Of a stretch of DNA of 16,141 bases, positions 6,777 to 13,375 are shown one piece after another; position 1 is the stretch's first letter; every line of letters starts with the position of its first letter. The stretch is from NCBI GenBank assembly GCA_005793785.1, contig SXPW01000020.1, forward strand, positions 1 to 16,141, given 5' to 3'. Source of the DNA: Actinomycetota bacterium. GTDB taxonomy: Bacteria > Actinomycetota > Acidimicrobiia > Acidimicrobiales > Ilumatobacteraceae. The notes below the pieces were generated by a model. That model was not told the origin of the DNA. It did no database searches and saw nothing but the letters and a program-made list of their open reading frames with translations. The position numbers were made by a program, and so were the translations under genes.

Positions 6777-7454
6777 GTGCAACACCGGCTTACTAAAGCT
6801 GGTCCCATGACACCAACCCAACCAACCCAACCAACCCAACCAACGGAGGCCAACGCAACTGCAACACCACTCACCCCCGCCCAGCTTCGATACGTCGAGG
6901 CTGTGCATGCACGTCTGTGCAAAATCTTCGGCTACAAGATTGCCAAGGCACATCTTCGTGGCCACCAGCCGTCGGACATCGCGAACTTCACCATCCAGAA
7001 GGTGATTCGCAACGTCACGAAATTCATGGCGACCTACCCAACCCCCGATCACTGTGCCAACGCAGTGGCAACTAACTCGTTCCACGACTACTGCCGTCGC
7101 GAAAACGCCCAACGTGGCCACGGAGCCCGAGCAACGCGCACGGTCATTGGCGACGAACCCGTCACCAACGGTGAGACCGATGCAGTAACGGTGTTGGAAC
7201 GTCACCCGGGCAACGTCGTCGACCCAGAAGAGTGGGTCGAGCGCGACTACCACCAGGGCATCCTCGGCGAGATTCGCGAGCAGATGTCGGACCTGGCTTG
7301 GGAAGGGCTGATCCTGACGGTGTTCCACGGACTCACGCAGGAGGAGGCGGCCGAGCGACTCGGCGTCGGTCGGGAACACCTGAACCGCGAGATCAACAAG
7401 GGCAAGAAAATTGCCCGCCGAATGCTGAACGACAAAACCTGGGAGGTGGAGTAA
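6777..7454 (+). CDS. Sigma-70/ECF-like transcription factor
   Basis: A 225-aa protein with a sigma-like layout. Residues about 37-118 are helical with aromatic and basic residues (FTIQKVIRNVTKFM; FHDYCRREN), as in region 2. An acidic linker follows (about 125-157), then a region-4-like helix-turn-helix at about 186-212 (LTQEEAAERLGVGREHLNREI). The region 2 match is weak, so a sigma-like DNA-binding regulator remains possible. The N-terminus carries three Thr-Gln-Pro repeats. Start candidates are GTG 6777, which sits 6 nt after a TAGACT box (leaderless type), and ATG 6807, which has no Shine-Dalgarno. Both retain all domains. The stop TAA shares one base with the ATG of the AAA+ gene, so the two are translationally coupled. 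It may direct transcription of its own locus. Confidence 0.75.
   Translation: MQHRLTKAGPMTPTQPTQPTQPTEANATATPLTPAQLRYVEAVHARLCKIFGYKIAKAHLRGHQPSDIANFTIQKVIRNVTKFMATYPTPDHCANAVATNSFHDYCRRENAQRGHGARATRTVIGDEPVTNGETDAVTVLERHPGNVVDPEEWVERDYHQGILGEIREQMSDLAWEGLILTVFHGLTQEEAAERLGVGREHLNREINKGKKIARRMLNDKTWEVE
6813..6843 (+). repeat. 9-bp in-frame tandem repeat (Thr-Gln-Pro)
   Basis: Three perfect copies of ACCCAACCA (6816-6842) with partial flanks lie at the start of the sigma-like gene. The unit is a multiple of three, so copy-number change would alter tail length without shifting the frame. Confidence 0.85.
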
Positions 7455-8815
7455 TGGAATACTTCGAGCAACTCATCACCGAGATGGTCGACGACCTGCA
7501 GGGCGAAGTTGCGCCCGGCGAGGAGTTCACCTTCACGTACCAGGGTCAGAAATTCGTCGGGCGCATCTACGAGCGTTTCAACGGTCACCTGGTGGTGGCG
7601 TTCGAAGCCGAGGTCTGCACCACGAAGTTCAGTCGCGCCAAGCAGGAGCTCATCAATCGGCTGAACGGTCAGTTGCCCTTCACCGTGTTCAAGGTGAGCA
7701 AGGCGACCGGTGGCGAGCACACCATTCTGGCGACTCACGCCCTGTCGGTGGCCACGATCAATGTCGAGCAACTCATGGAGTCACTCGACAGCATCGCATT
7801 CCAGGTGGCGGAGCAGCGCTCGGTATTGTCGCGCACCCCGGAACAATCGCCGAAGGTGGAGGACGTCTTCCATGACGAGGTCGACGACAAGCTTGATGAC
7901 GAGGAGGACGGTGGTTCCAAGAGCGCCCAACGCGCTCGCAAGGCCAGCGTCCGCAAACCAACGGCGACGACGGGACAGGTGTTGAAGAATCTCCGTCGCC
8001 TCGTCGGGTTGGAACCCGTGAAACTCGAGGTGGAACGCCTCGTCGCTGCACGCGAATTCAGCAACGCGCGCGTCGACGGGGGCCTTCCCGCAATCGAACA
8101 GTCACCGCACCTCGTCTTCACCGGCAATCCCGGGACGGGCAAGACCACGGTGGCTCGCATGGTCGCCGACCTCTACAAGGCGCTCGGCATCCTGAAGAAG
8201 GGCCACGTCGTGGAGGCCGACTGCTCGAAGTTGATTGCGTCGTACATCGGCCAGACACCGATCAAGACGCGACGGCTCTGCGAGGAGGCACGCGGCGGCG
8301 TGCTCTTCATCGACGAGGCGTACGGACTCTCGGGACATCAGCACAAGGGCTACGGTCCGGAGGCGATCGAAACACTGCTCAAGTTCATGGAGGACAACCG
8401 TGGTGACATCGTGGTGATCGTCGCCGGATATCCCACCGAGATGCAGGGGTTCCTCGACGCCAATCCGGGACTTCGGAGCCGTTTCGACGTGGTGATCGAC
8501 TTCCCCGACTACTCGGGGGATGAACTCGGCAAGATCTTCGACCTCTACCTCGACGAATTCAAACTCGAACTCACGTCCGAGGCCCGCGAGAAGGTGTGTT
8601 CCTACGTGGATTCACTGCCACGCGGTCGCGGGTTCGGCAACGGCCGTGCGATGCGAAATCTGTTCAATGAAGTCGTTCGCCGACACTCGGTGTGGGCGGG
8701 CCGCAACGGTGTGATTGCCGAAGCCGACCTGCGGATCATTCCGGCGGAGGTGATTCCCGAGCCGGTCAACGACAAGGAATTGGCAACTACCGGTCATCGC
8801 GGCGTGTATCTCTGA
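7454..8815 (+). CDS. CbbX/SpoVK-type AAA+ ATPase with an N-terminal YbjN-like domain
   Basis: A 453-aa protein. The AAA+ module occupies about 175-435: Walker A GNPGTGKTT (224-232), Walker B VLFIDEA (283-289), sensor 1 in VVIVAGYP (320-327), the arginine-finger segment NPGLRSRF (337-344), and sensor 2 near GFGNGRAMRNL (393-403). The order and sequence match the CbbX/SpoVK/EccA group, which remodel partner proteins as hexamers. Residues 1-125 form a separate alpha/beta domain (FTFTYQGQKFVGRIYE, an ELINRLNG helix, a strand pair, a long helix) that resembles YbjN/type III chaperone folds. A highly acidic linker (133-155) and a basic patch (157-168) connect the two. The ATG overlaps the sigma-like stop by one base, with GGAGG upstream. 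No RuBisCO or ESX genes are nearby, so the substrate is unknown. Confidence 0.9.
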   Translation: MEYFEQLITEMVDDLQGEVAPGEEFTFTYQGQKFVGRIYERFNGHLVVAFEAEVCTTKFSRAKQELINRLNGQLPFTVFKVSKATGGEHTILATHALSVATINVEQLMESLDSIAFQVAEQRSVLSRTPEQSPKVEDVFHDEVDDKLDDEEDGGSKSAQRARKASVRKPTATTGQVLKNLRRLVGLEPVKLEVERLVAAREFSNARVDGGLPAIEQSPHLVFTGNPGTGKTTVARMVADLYKALGILKKGHVVEADCSKLIASYIGQTPIKTRRLCEEARGGVLFIDEAYGLSGHQHKGYGPEAIETLLKFMEDNRGDIVVIVAGYPTEMQGFLDANPGLRSRFDVVIDFPDYSGDELGKIFDLYLDEFKLELTSEAREKVCSYVDSLPRGRGFGNGRAMRNLFNEVVRRHSVWAGRNGVIAEADLRIIPAEVIPEPVNDKELATTGHRGVYL

Positions 8816-8834
8816 GCGCAGCGCGACAGGCGCG

Positions 8835-8877
8835 GCGGGCCGCTTCGCGTTTCCGATTGGGAATGCGAACGGCCCGC
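8835..8877. terminator. Long imperfect hairpin without a U-tract between convergent genes
   Basis: GCGGGCCG (8835-8842) pairs with CGGCCCGC (8870-8877). Inside, TTCGC pairs with GCGAA and TTCC with GGAA, leaving a 5-nt loop and small internal bulges, 17 bp in all. It begins 20 nt after the AAA+ stop and precedes the end of the convergent gene. It has no T-run on either strand, so a U-less bidirectional terminator is the likely role. Confidence 0.55.
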
Positions 8878-8976
8878 AGCCGAACACCATCGCGGAACCG
8901 CTGCAGGTCCGTGGAATCGCCGATGCGTCGACGTGCCGCCTTCGACTTGCGATTGCGCGGGGCCACGACTGAAGTT

Positions 8977-9342
8977 CTAGTGCTTCTCCAGCCGTGAGGT
9001 GAGGAGTGCCGCGAGTGCCTCCGGACTCCCGTGGCATGAGTCGAGTTCTGCCGATGTCACGAACATGACCACACCCGATTCCGTGCGCGCAACGACCGCC
9101 GGTAACCGATCACCGATACAAGCGCGTACATCCTCGGGTTGATCGTTGCGGTGGAACGACGTGAACGGCACCGGCAACTCCTTGGCACACTCGCGCCATT
9201 GCGGCTTTGCAGTGAACAACCCGTGTGTGATGTCGCACAGACTGCAGTGGCGTTGGCCGAGCCGGGCACCAACCCAGTACGACACCTCGCCCCACAGCGT
9301 GGCATCGGCGTCGTACACACCGACGAGTTCACGTACCGCCAT
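8977..9342 (-). CDS. Small protein of unknown function with an HCSLCDITHG motif
   Basis: A 121-aa soluble protein of unrecognised function. It opens with LVGVYDADATLWGEVSYWVG, followed by HCSLCDITHG (about 32-41), where a CxxC and two histidines suggest a metal or redox site. It continues with W-R-E, a VPFTSFHRND segment, and a LPAVVARTESGVVMFVTSAELDSCHG region near the end. I recall similar proteins as uncharacterised in actinobacteria but cannot name a family. ATG 9342 is placed 6 nt after a TAGCCT box, consistent with a leaderless transcript. It is divergent from xthA with 89 bp between the starts. Confidence 0.78.
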   Translation of the reverse strand: MAVRELVGVYDADATLWGEVSYWVGARLGQRHCSLCDITHGLFTAKPQWRECAKELPVPFTSFHRNDQPEDVRACIGDRLPAVVARTESGVVMFVTSAELDSCHGSPEALAALLTSRLEKH

Positions 9343-9348
9343 GCGGCG

Positions 9349-9354
9349 AGGCTA
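9349..9354 (-). promoter_or_regulatory. Predicted -10 box of the CxxC-protein gene
   Basis: TAGCCT on the minus strand, 6 nt before ATG 9342; no Shine-Dalgarno is present. Fits a leaderless start. Confidence 0.5.
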
Positions 9355-9419
9355 CGTCCCATCGGGCCGAGTGGTGTTCATCGAGAACACACGCTGCCGA
9401 TGAACGGTGTCACGACAAC

Positions 9420-9425
9420 TACCGT
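9420..9425 (+). promoter_or_regulatory. Predicted -10 box of xthA
   Basis: TACCGT, 6 nt before GTG 9432, consistent with a leaderless mRNA. No convincing -35. Confidence 0.5.
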
Positions 9426-9431
9426 TGGGTC

Positions 9432-10202
9432 GTGCGAATCGCGACGTGGAACGTCAACTCGTTGAAGGCGCGCCTACCACGGGTGCTGGCGTGGATCAAC
9501 GACGTGCAACCCGACGTCCTTCTCTTGCAGGAAACGAAGATGACCGACAAGGCTTTTCCGGCGCTCACGTTCAGTGAGATGGGTTATGAGTCGGCTCACT
9601 TCGGCCAGGGTCAGTGGAACGGCGTGGCGATCCTGTCGAACGTCGGACTCACCGAGGCGCGTTCGAACTTCGCAACGGGCGAACCCGATGCCGAGGCGCG
9701 CATCATCACCGCCAATTGTGGGGGAATCAAGGTGGTATCGGTGTACGTGCCCAACGGTCGTGCGCTCGATCACGAGCACTACCAATACAAATTGCGTTGG
9801 CTCGACCAACTCGCCGCACACGTCGCCACCATCGCCTCACCCACCGATGCACTCGTCGTGGCCGGAGACTTCAACATCGCGCCCGCCGACATCGACGTAT
9901 GGGACATGAAGGCCCTCGCGGGTTCCACGCACGTGAGCCAACCCGAACGTGAGCGGCTGGCGGCGTTGCATGCGTGGGGCTTGCGGGACATCGTGCGGGA
10001 GCAACATCCCGAGGCGGGCATCTATTCGTGGTGGGACTATCGCAACGGCTCGTTCCATCGTGGATGGGGGATGCGCATCGATCTGGCGCTCGTGACCGAG
10101 TGCGTCGCGCAGCAGACCCGGTGGTCCGTGATCGACCGCAACGCGCGAAAAGGTGAACAGCCCAGCGATCACGTGCCGGTGGTCATCGAGGTGGCAACGT
10201 GA
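9432..10202 (+). CDS. xthA: Exodeoxyribonuclease III / AP endonuclease
   Basis: A Mg-dependent exonuclease III and abasic-site endonuclease of base excision repair, 256 aa, normal length for the family. The complete set of endonuclease/exonuclease/phosphatase-fold motifs is present: TWNVNSLKAR with Asn7, LLQETK with Glu34, QWNGVAILS (61-69), GDFNIAP with Asp146 and Asn148, WWDYR (200-204), RIDLAL with Asp217, and SDHVPV with the catalytic Asp246-His247 pair. The start is GTG 9432, directly at the Met-Arg-Ile-Ala-Thr-Trp-Asn N-terminus expected for the family and 6 nt after TACCGT. The stop overlaps the GTG of the thioesterase gene by 4 nt (GTGA), so the two are coupled although functionally unrelated. 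Confidence 0.95.
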   Translation: MRIATWNVNSLKARLPRVLAWINDVQPDVLLLQETKMTDKAFPALTFSEMGYESAHFGQGQWNGVAILSNVGLTEARSNFATGEPDAEARIITANCGGIKVVSVYVPNGRALDHEHYQYKLRWLDQLAAHVATIASPTDALVVAGDFNIAPADIDVWDMKALAGSTHVSQPERERLAALHAWGLRDIVREQHPEAGIYSWWDYRNGSFHRGWGMRIDLALVTECVAQQTRWSVIDRNARKGEQPSDHVPVVIEVAT

Positions 10203-10897
10203 CGTCGGAGGGAGACACCCCGAATCATTTCGGTGGATTCCATGTTCAGACTGGCCCGCTGTCGGATCTCGACCTCGCCCGCGTGGAATTGGCTGATGAG
10301 ATTCGGGCAATGATTCGCGAAGTCATCTCGACGGAGGCGACTCCGGAGGAGGTTCGTCGCATCCGAGATCAACTTCGTGCGTCGGTGGAGGTGTTGGCGG
10401 CTCGTGCCCACGGTGTGGCAGAAGGTGTCGGCGAAGCCGCGCTCGCCGAACGCAGCAGGAACTTCCTCGCCCGCAGTCCGGTACTCGGCACGATCAACCC
10501 CATCGCCGTTCCGCTGGTCATCACGGTGCTGCAGGATGGTGCCAATGCGACCGTCGAGGGACGGATCAACTTCACCTCGCCCTACGAGGGAGCCCCGGGG
10601 TGCGTGCACGGCGGATTCATCGCCAGTGCGTTCGATGAGGTGCTTGGAGTTGCCCAATCGGCTTCCGGTCAGCCAGGAATGACGGCCAACCTCACGGTGG
10701 ATTACCGCTCACCGACCCCGTTGCAACGGGATCTGGTGTTTCGTGGATGGTGTGAAAAGGTGGAGGGCCGAAAGATCTTCACCCGCGGAACGCTGCACCA
10801 CGGTGACACCCTGTGTGCCGAATCGACGGGACTCTTCGTCTCGATGCGACCCGAGCTATTCGCTCGACTGCTCGCCCTGCGCGACGCCAACCGCTAA
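10199..10897 (+). CDS. PaaI-like hotdog-fold thioesterase
   Basis: A 232-aa protein. The C-terminal half (about 100-220) is a single hotdog domain: GCVHGGFIASAFDEVLG (135-150), containing the HGG signature and the acidic residue on the central helix (Asp146/Glu147), then ANLTVDYRSPTPL (163-175) and the strands VFRGWCEKVEGRKIFTRGTL. Such enzymes hydrolyse acyl-CoA thioesters, often aryl- or short-chain. The N-terminal about 95 residues are helical and charged (LADEIRAMIREVI; EEVRRIRDQLRASVEVLAARA) and are an extension relative to a minimal PaaI-type enzyme, perhaps for oligomerisation. The GTG start overlaps the xthA stop. The last 42 bases overlap the 3' end of whiB on the other strand. Substrate unknown. 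Confidence 0.88.
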   Translation: MTSEGDTPNHFGGFHVQTGPLSDLDLARVELADEIRAMIREVISTEATPEEVRRIRDQLRASVEVLAARAHGVAEGVGEAALAERSRNFLARSPVLGTINPIAVPLVITVLQDGANATVEGRINFTSPYEGAPGCVHGGFIASAFDEVLGVAQSASGQPGMTANLTVDYRSPTPLQRDLVFRGWCEKVEGRKIFTRGTLHHGDTLCAESTGLFVSMRPELFARLLALRDANR

Positions 10898-11311
10898 CAC
10901 ACCGTCGGCCGTTCCCGACTCGCGGAGGTGGCGGTACTTGGCGCTGCGCAAACCGACCGGCGCGGCGATGGTGAATCCGGCGAGATGACGTTCCTCCTCG
11001 CTCTCGCCACCCCACAATCCATACTCATGGTTGACTCGTGCGAAGTCCTTGCAGGTCGCGCTGACGATGCAGTCGTTGCACAAGGAGCGCGCCTTTGCTT
11101 CGCGACGTGCACGGGCTTGAGGTCGTTCGGCCTTGGGAGCAAAGAAGAGGTGGGTCTTGCCCTTGCAGTTGGCGAACTGTGTCCAGTCGATGTCGCCGAT
11201 CGGACCACGGACGTCGAAGTCGTCGGGCAGGTTGGAGCGGTTGGATGGGCTCGTGCGCTCCAGCCGGGTTGCCGGGGTGGAGGTGTCGGTGCGTGTGTCG
11301 AAGGTAGTCAT
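10856..11311 (-). CDS. WhiB-family iron-sulfur transcriptional regulator
   Basis: A 151-aa Wbl protein. Four cysteines bind a [4Fe-4S] cluster: Cys49, Cys78, Cys81 and Cys87, with the CxxC-x5-C arrangement. The WhiB turn GLWGG is at 98-102, followed by ESEEERH and a basic C-terminal segment (RSAKYRHLR, about 122-130) that probably contacts DNA. Wbl proteins act with the primary sigma factor. The N-terminal about 38 residues are Ser/Thr-rich and probably disordered. ATG 11311 is preferred because AAGGA lies just upstream; longer starts (to 11368) would run into the structured leader. A consensus promoter and a folded 5' leader precede it. The subfamily (WhiB1 to WhiB7) cannot be assigned from sequence alone. 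The 3' end overlaps the thioesterase gene. Confidence 0.93.
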   Translation of the reverse strand: MTTFDTRTDTSTPATRLERTSPSNRSNLPDDFDVRGPIGDIDWTQFANCKGKTHLFFAPKAERPQARARREAKARSLCNDCIVSATCKDFARVNHEYGLWGGESEEERHLAGFTIAAPVGLRSAKYRHLRESGTADGVLAVGVAQGEQSSE

Positions 11312-11425
11312 ATGTTCCTTGCTCGAGTTGGACTCGCACCGTCTGTTCGCTTCCCACGCTGGAAGCAAGACCCTCGTCCGACCGTATGGGAGGGGGCTGG
11401 TCGGACGATGGGAGACGGTGCTCAG
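11312..11425 (-). promoter_or_regulatory. Structured 5' leader of whiB (candidate cis-regulatory RNA)
   Basis: On the whiB strand the leader opens with a closing helix: 9 perfect bp between 11413-11421 and 11336-11344. It encloses hairpin 1 (10 bp, 11399-11408 with 11374-11383, 15-nt C-rich loop) and hairpin 2 (6 bp, 11361-11366 with 11349-11354, 6-nt loop), giving a three-way junction. A further hairpin (5 bp, 11332-11336 with 11324-11328) sits just before the AAGGA site and shares one base with the closing helix. The predicted transcription start (about 11425) is only a few bases before the closing helix. No known riboswitch class is recognised; the role could be ligand, temperature, redox or translation control. 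Confidence 0.6.
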
Positions 11426-11431
11426 TATTTA

Positions 11432-11460
11432 ACACTAAATGGGGTGGTCAGGGCTGTCAA
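11432..11460 (-). promoter_or_regulatory. Consensus promoter of whiB
   Basis: TTGACA (plus-strand 11455-11460), a 17-bp spacer and TAGTGT (11432-11437) on the minus strand. It is the best -35/-10 pair in the window and puts the transcription start near 11425, about 114 nt before the whiB ATG. Confidence 0.75.
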
Positions 11461-11479
11461 GTGAAAATGCCCCTTCGGG

Positions 11480-11495
11480 TTGTGACGTTTGACAA
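11480..11495. promoter_or_regulatory. Imperfect palindrome upstream of the whiB -35
   Basis: TTGT and ACAA arms flank an 8-bp centre, ending about 20 bp upstream of the whiB -35. The position fits an activator site, but the arms are short. Confidence 0.2.
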
Positions 11496-11533
11496 CGAAA
11501 TCGGTATCGGAATTCGAGTGCGACTGCGCCGAA

Positions 11534-12907
11534 CTACAACAATTCGGCGGCCAGGCTGGCGACCTCGGAGCGCTCGCACGCCGCGAGGGTCACGTGACCG
11601 AAAAGGGACTGCCCGGCAAACGCATTGATCAGGACTGCGAGAGCGTTGTTGCTCTCTCCCATGTACGGAGCGTCGATCTGGCTGGTGTCGCCGGTGAAGA
11701 CGACCTTGGTGCCCTCGCCAATTCGGGTGAGGATGGTCTTGAGCGTCGTCGGTTCGAGGTTTTGCGCCTCGTCGACGACGACGAACTGTCCCTGCAACGA
11801 ACGACCGCGCAGGAACGTGACGGATTCCAGCGTCAACTGCCCGCGGTCGGACAGATCTTCGATCAGACTCCGCGCGTCCCGACTCGAGCGTTCTTCGGTG
11901 AGGGCGATGATGGCGTCGTGGATCGCCGACATCCATGGATCGAGTTTTTCTTCCAGGCCGCCAGGTAGGAATCCCACGTCGGCGCGACCAACCGGAACCA
12001 GTGGTCGGTACACCGACAAGCGCTCGAAGCGGCGATGTTCGACGACCTGTTCGAGGCCGGCGGCGATCGCCATGACGGTCTTGCCCGTTCCGGCGCGGCC
12101 GTCGAGCGCAATCACCGAGATCTCCGGATCGAGGAGCAGTTCCAAGGCGAACCGTTGCTCCTTGTTGCGCGGACGCAGACCCCACGCCTCCGGGGTGTTG
12201 GTGTCCATGAGGCGCATTTCGCCGTCGCGGACTCGGGCGAGGGCACTCTGCGACCCGTTTCGCAGGACGGCAAAGTTGTTGTTGTAGAGGTGTTCGGCAC
12301 CCGACACCGAATCCAGTTGCACGACACCGTTGGAATACAAGCTGTCCACGGCGTGCGATTCGGCCTCGAGGGTGACCCAACCCATTGCGCGATCGGTGAT
12401 CGAGCGGGCAATGGGATGGTGCTCGTTGGCGGTGAGCCCGAGATGTGCAGCCTTGATGCGCAGTGCCGCGTCGTTCGACACCATGCACGTGGGGGCGATC
12501 TTGGACTGTCCGAGGGCAGCGGCGATGATGCGGTTGTCCGGCACGGCGGGGTCGAGCCCGTGATGTTCGAGACGTTCGTGATCGACGTTGTTTACCTCGA
12601 TGTGCAGGGTTCCTGCATCGGGACCGTCCGACAGTGGGGTGGGCTCGGCAAGCGAGCCACCGGCTTGCCGGCGAAGTTCCTCGATATTGCGCAGGGCAGT
12701 TCGCGCCGAACGACCGACGTCGTCCATGCGGGTTTTCAGACTGTCGAGTTCCTCGACGACGGTAAGCGGAATGACCACCGCACAGCCAGGGAAGGCGTGC
12801 ATCGAAGTCGGATCGGCGATGAGCACCGACGTGTCGAGCACGATTCGTTGCGGCACCAACGAGAGCGCGACGGCTTGTCGGTCGGTCGCTGGTGTCGCGT
12901 GCGACAT
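11534..12907 (-). CDS. PIN domain-PhoH family ATPase (PhoH2-like)
   Basis: A 457-aa fusion of an RNase-type PIN domain and a PhoH ATPase, as in PhoH2 proteins (RNA helicase plus RNase). Residues about 20-170 form the PIN domain: RIVLDTSVLIADP with the first acidic residue, VIPLTVVEELD, DNRIIAAAL and VSNDAALRIKA with the later acidic residues. Residues about 240-457 form the PhoH domain: the Walker A site in ALDGRAGTGKTVMA, RPLVPVG, LGF-type loop DVGFLPGGLEEKL, the Walker B region FVVVDEAQNL, and TGDTSQID. It acts in the cytosol on RNA. ATG 12907 is chosen since the homology starts about 20 residues later. No Shine-Dalgarno or -10 box is evident there, and the frame is open to 13087, but the added part includes A-tracts and looks non-coding. 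The whiB gene follows on the same strand with its own promoter. Confidence 0.93.
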   Translation of the reverse strand: MSHATPATDRQAVALSLVPQRIVLDTSVLIADPTSMHAFPGCAVVIPLTVVEELDSLKTRMDDVGRSARTALRNIEELRRQAGGSLAEPTPLSDGPDAGTLHIEVNNVDHERLEHHGLDPAVPDNRIIAAALGQSKIAPTCMVSNDAALRIKAAHLGLTANEHHPIARSITDRAMGWVTLEAESHAVDSLYSNGVVQLDSVSGAEHLYNNNFAVLRNGSQSALARVRDGEMRLMDTNTPEAWGLRPRNKEQRFALELLLDPEISVIALDGRAGTGKTVMAIAAGLEQVVEHRRFERLSVYRPLVPVGRADVGFLPGGLEEKLDPWMSAIHDAIIALTEERSSRDARSLIEDLSDRGQLTLESVTFLRGRSLQGQFVVVDEAQNLEPTTLKTILTRIGEGTKVVFTGDTSQIDAPYMGESNNALAVLINAFAGQSLFGHVTLAACERSEVASLAAELL

Positions 12908-13297
12908 CGGCAGTTTGCGAAGTGGTTCAGCGGACAACGATTCCCAGCATGGTCGTTGCACCAACTCGAGTGGTGGATTGTTGAGCGATTTCTCGGTGAA
13001 TTTTTTCGATGTTCCGGAAATTTTTTTGGATCGGACCTGCAACGCTCGCGAGATCTTCGTCAAGCGACGGTCCGACGACCGCTCCAAACGTCACCGTGAT
13101 GTCCGACGTCGCCCGACGAAATAGGAATCATCAATTTGAGCGAGAAACTGCGTCCATCTCCCACGAAGCAATTTCGCATCGAATCGTCAGTGTTTATGGG
13201 GTCTTTTGCTCACGAGAGGTTGGGTCCCTGTGCATCATGCTCCGGGAATCGGGCTGTGGATATCTGAAAAATCCGACGAAATCCCAATTTCCACCGA

Positions 13298-13342
13298 TTC
13301 GACGGCATGTTTCACCATGGTTCCGTGATCCGTCGAACATGC
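13298..13342 (+). promoter_or_regulatory. Interleaved inverted repeats upstream of HU
   Basis: TTCGACGG (13298-13305) is complementary to CCGTCGAA (13330-13337), and GCATGTT (13305-13311) to AACATGC (13336-13342). The order A-B-A'-B' would be a pseudoknot, or two alternative stems if in RNA. As DNA it could be two overlapping protein sites. The arms overlap by 1-2 nt. Confidence 0.3.
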
Positions 13343-13375
13343 GCCACGGGTTGTGTCCCATGCGTGCGCCGATAC

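Noticed and set aside
7454..8815. Calling the AAA+ gene cbbX (RuBisCO activase) or eccA (type VII secretion)
   Set aside because: No RuBisCO or ESX genes lie nearby and the N-terminal domain differs; only the AAA+ subgroup is supported.
8787..8966. 59-codon minus-strand frame (GTG 8966) downstream of the CxxC gene, giving an Arg-rich protein
   Set aside because: It has no Shine-Dalgarno or -10 box, contains the long hairpin 8835-8877, and overlaps the end of the AAA+ gene. Arg-rich translation is typical of non-coding GC-rich DNA. It cannot be excluded, and conservation would decide.
12908..13087. Longer N-terminus for the PIN-PhoH protein (TTG 13087)
   Set aside because: The extra 60 residues cover A-tracts and look non-coding; PIN homology begins about 20 residues after ATG 12907.
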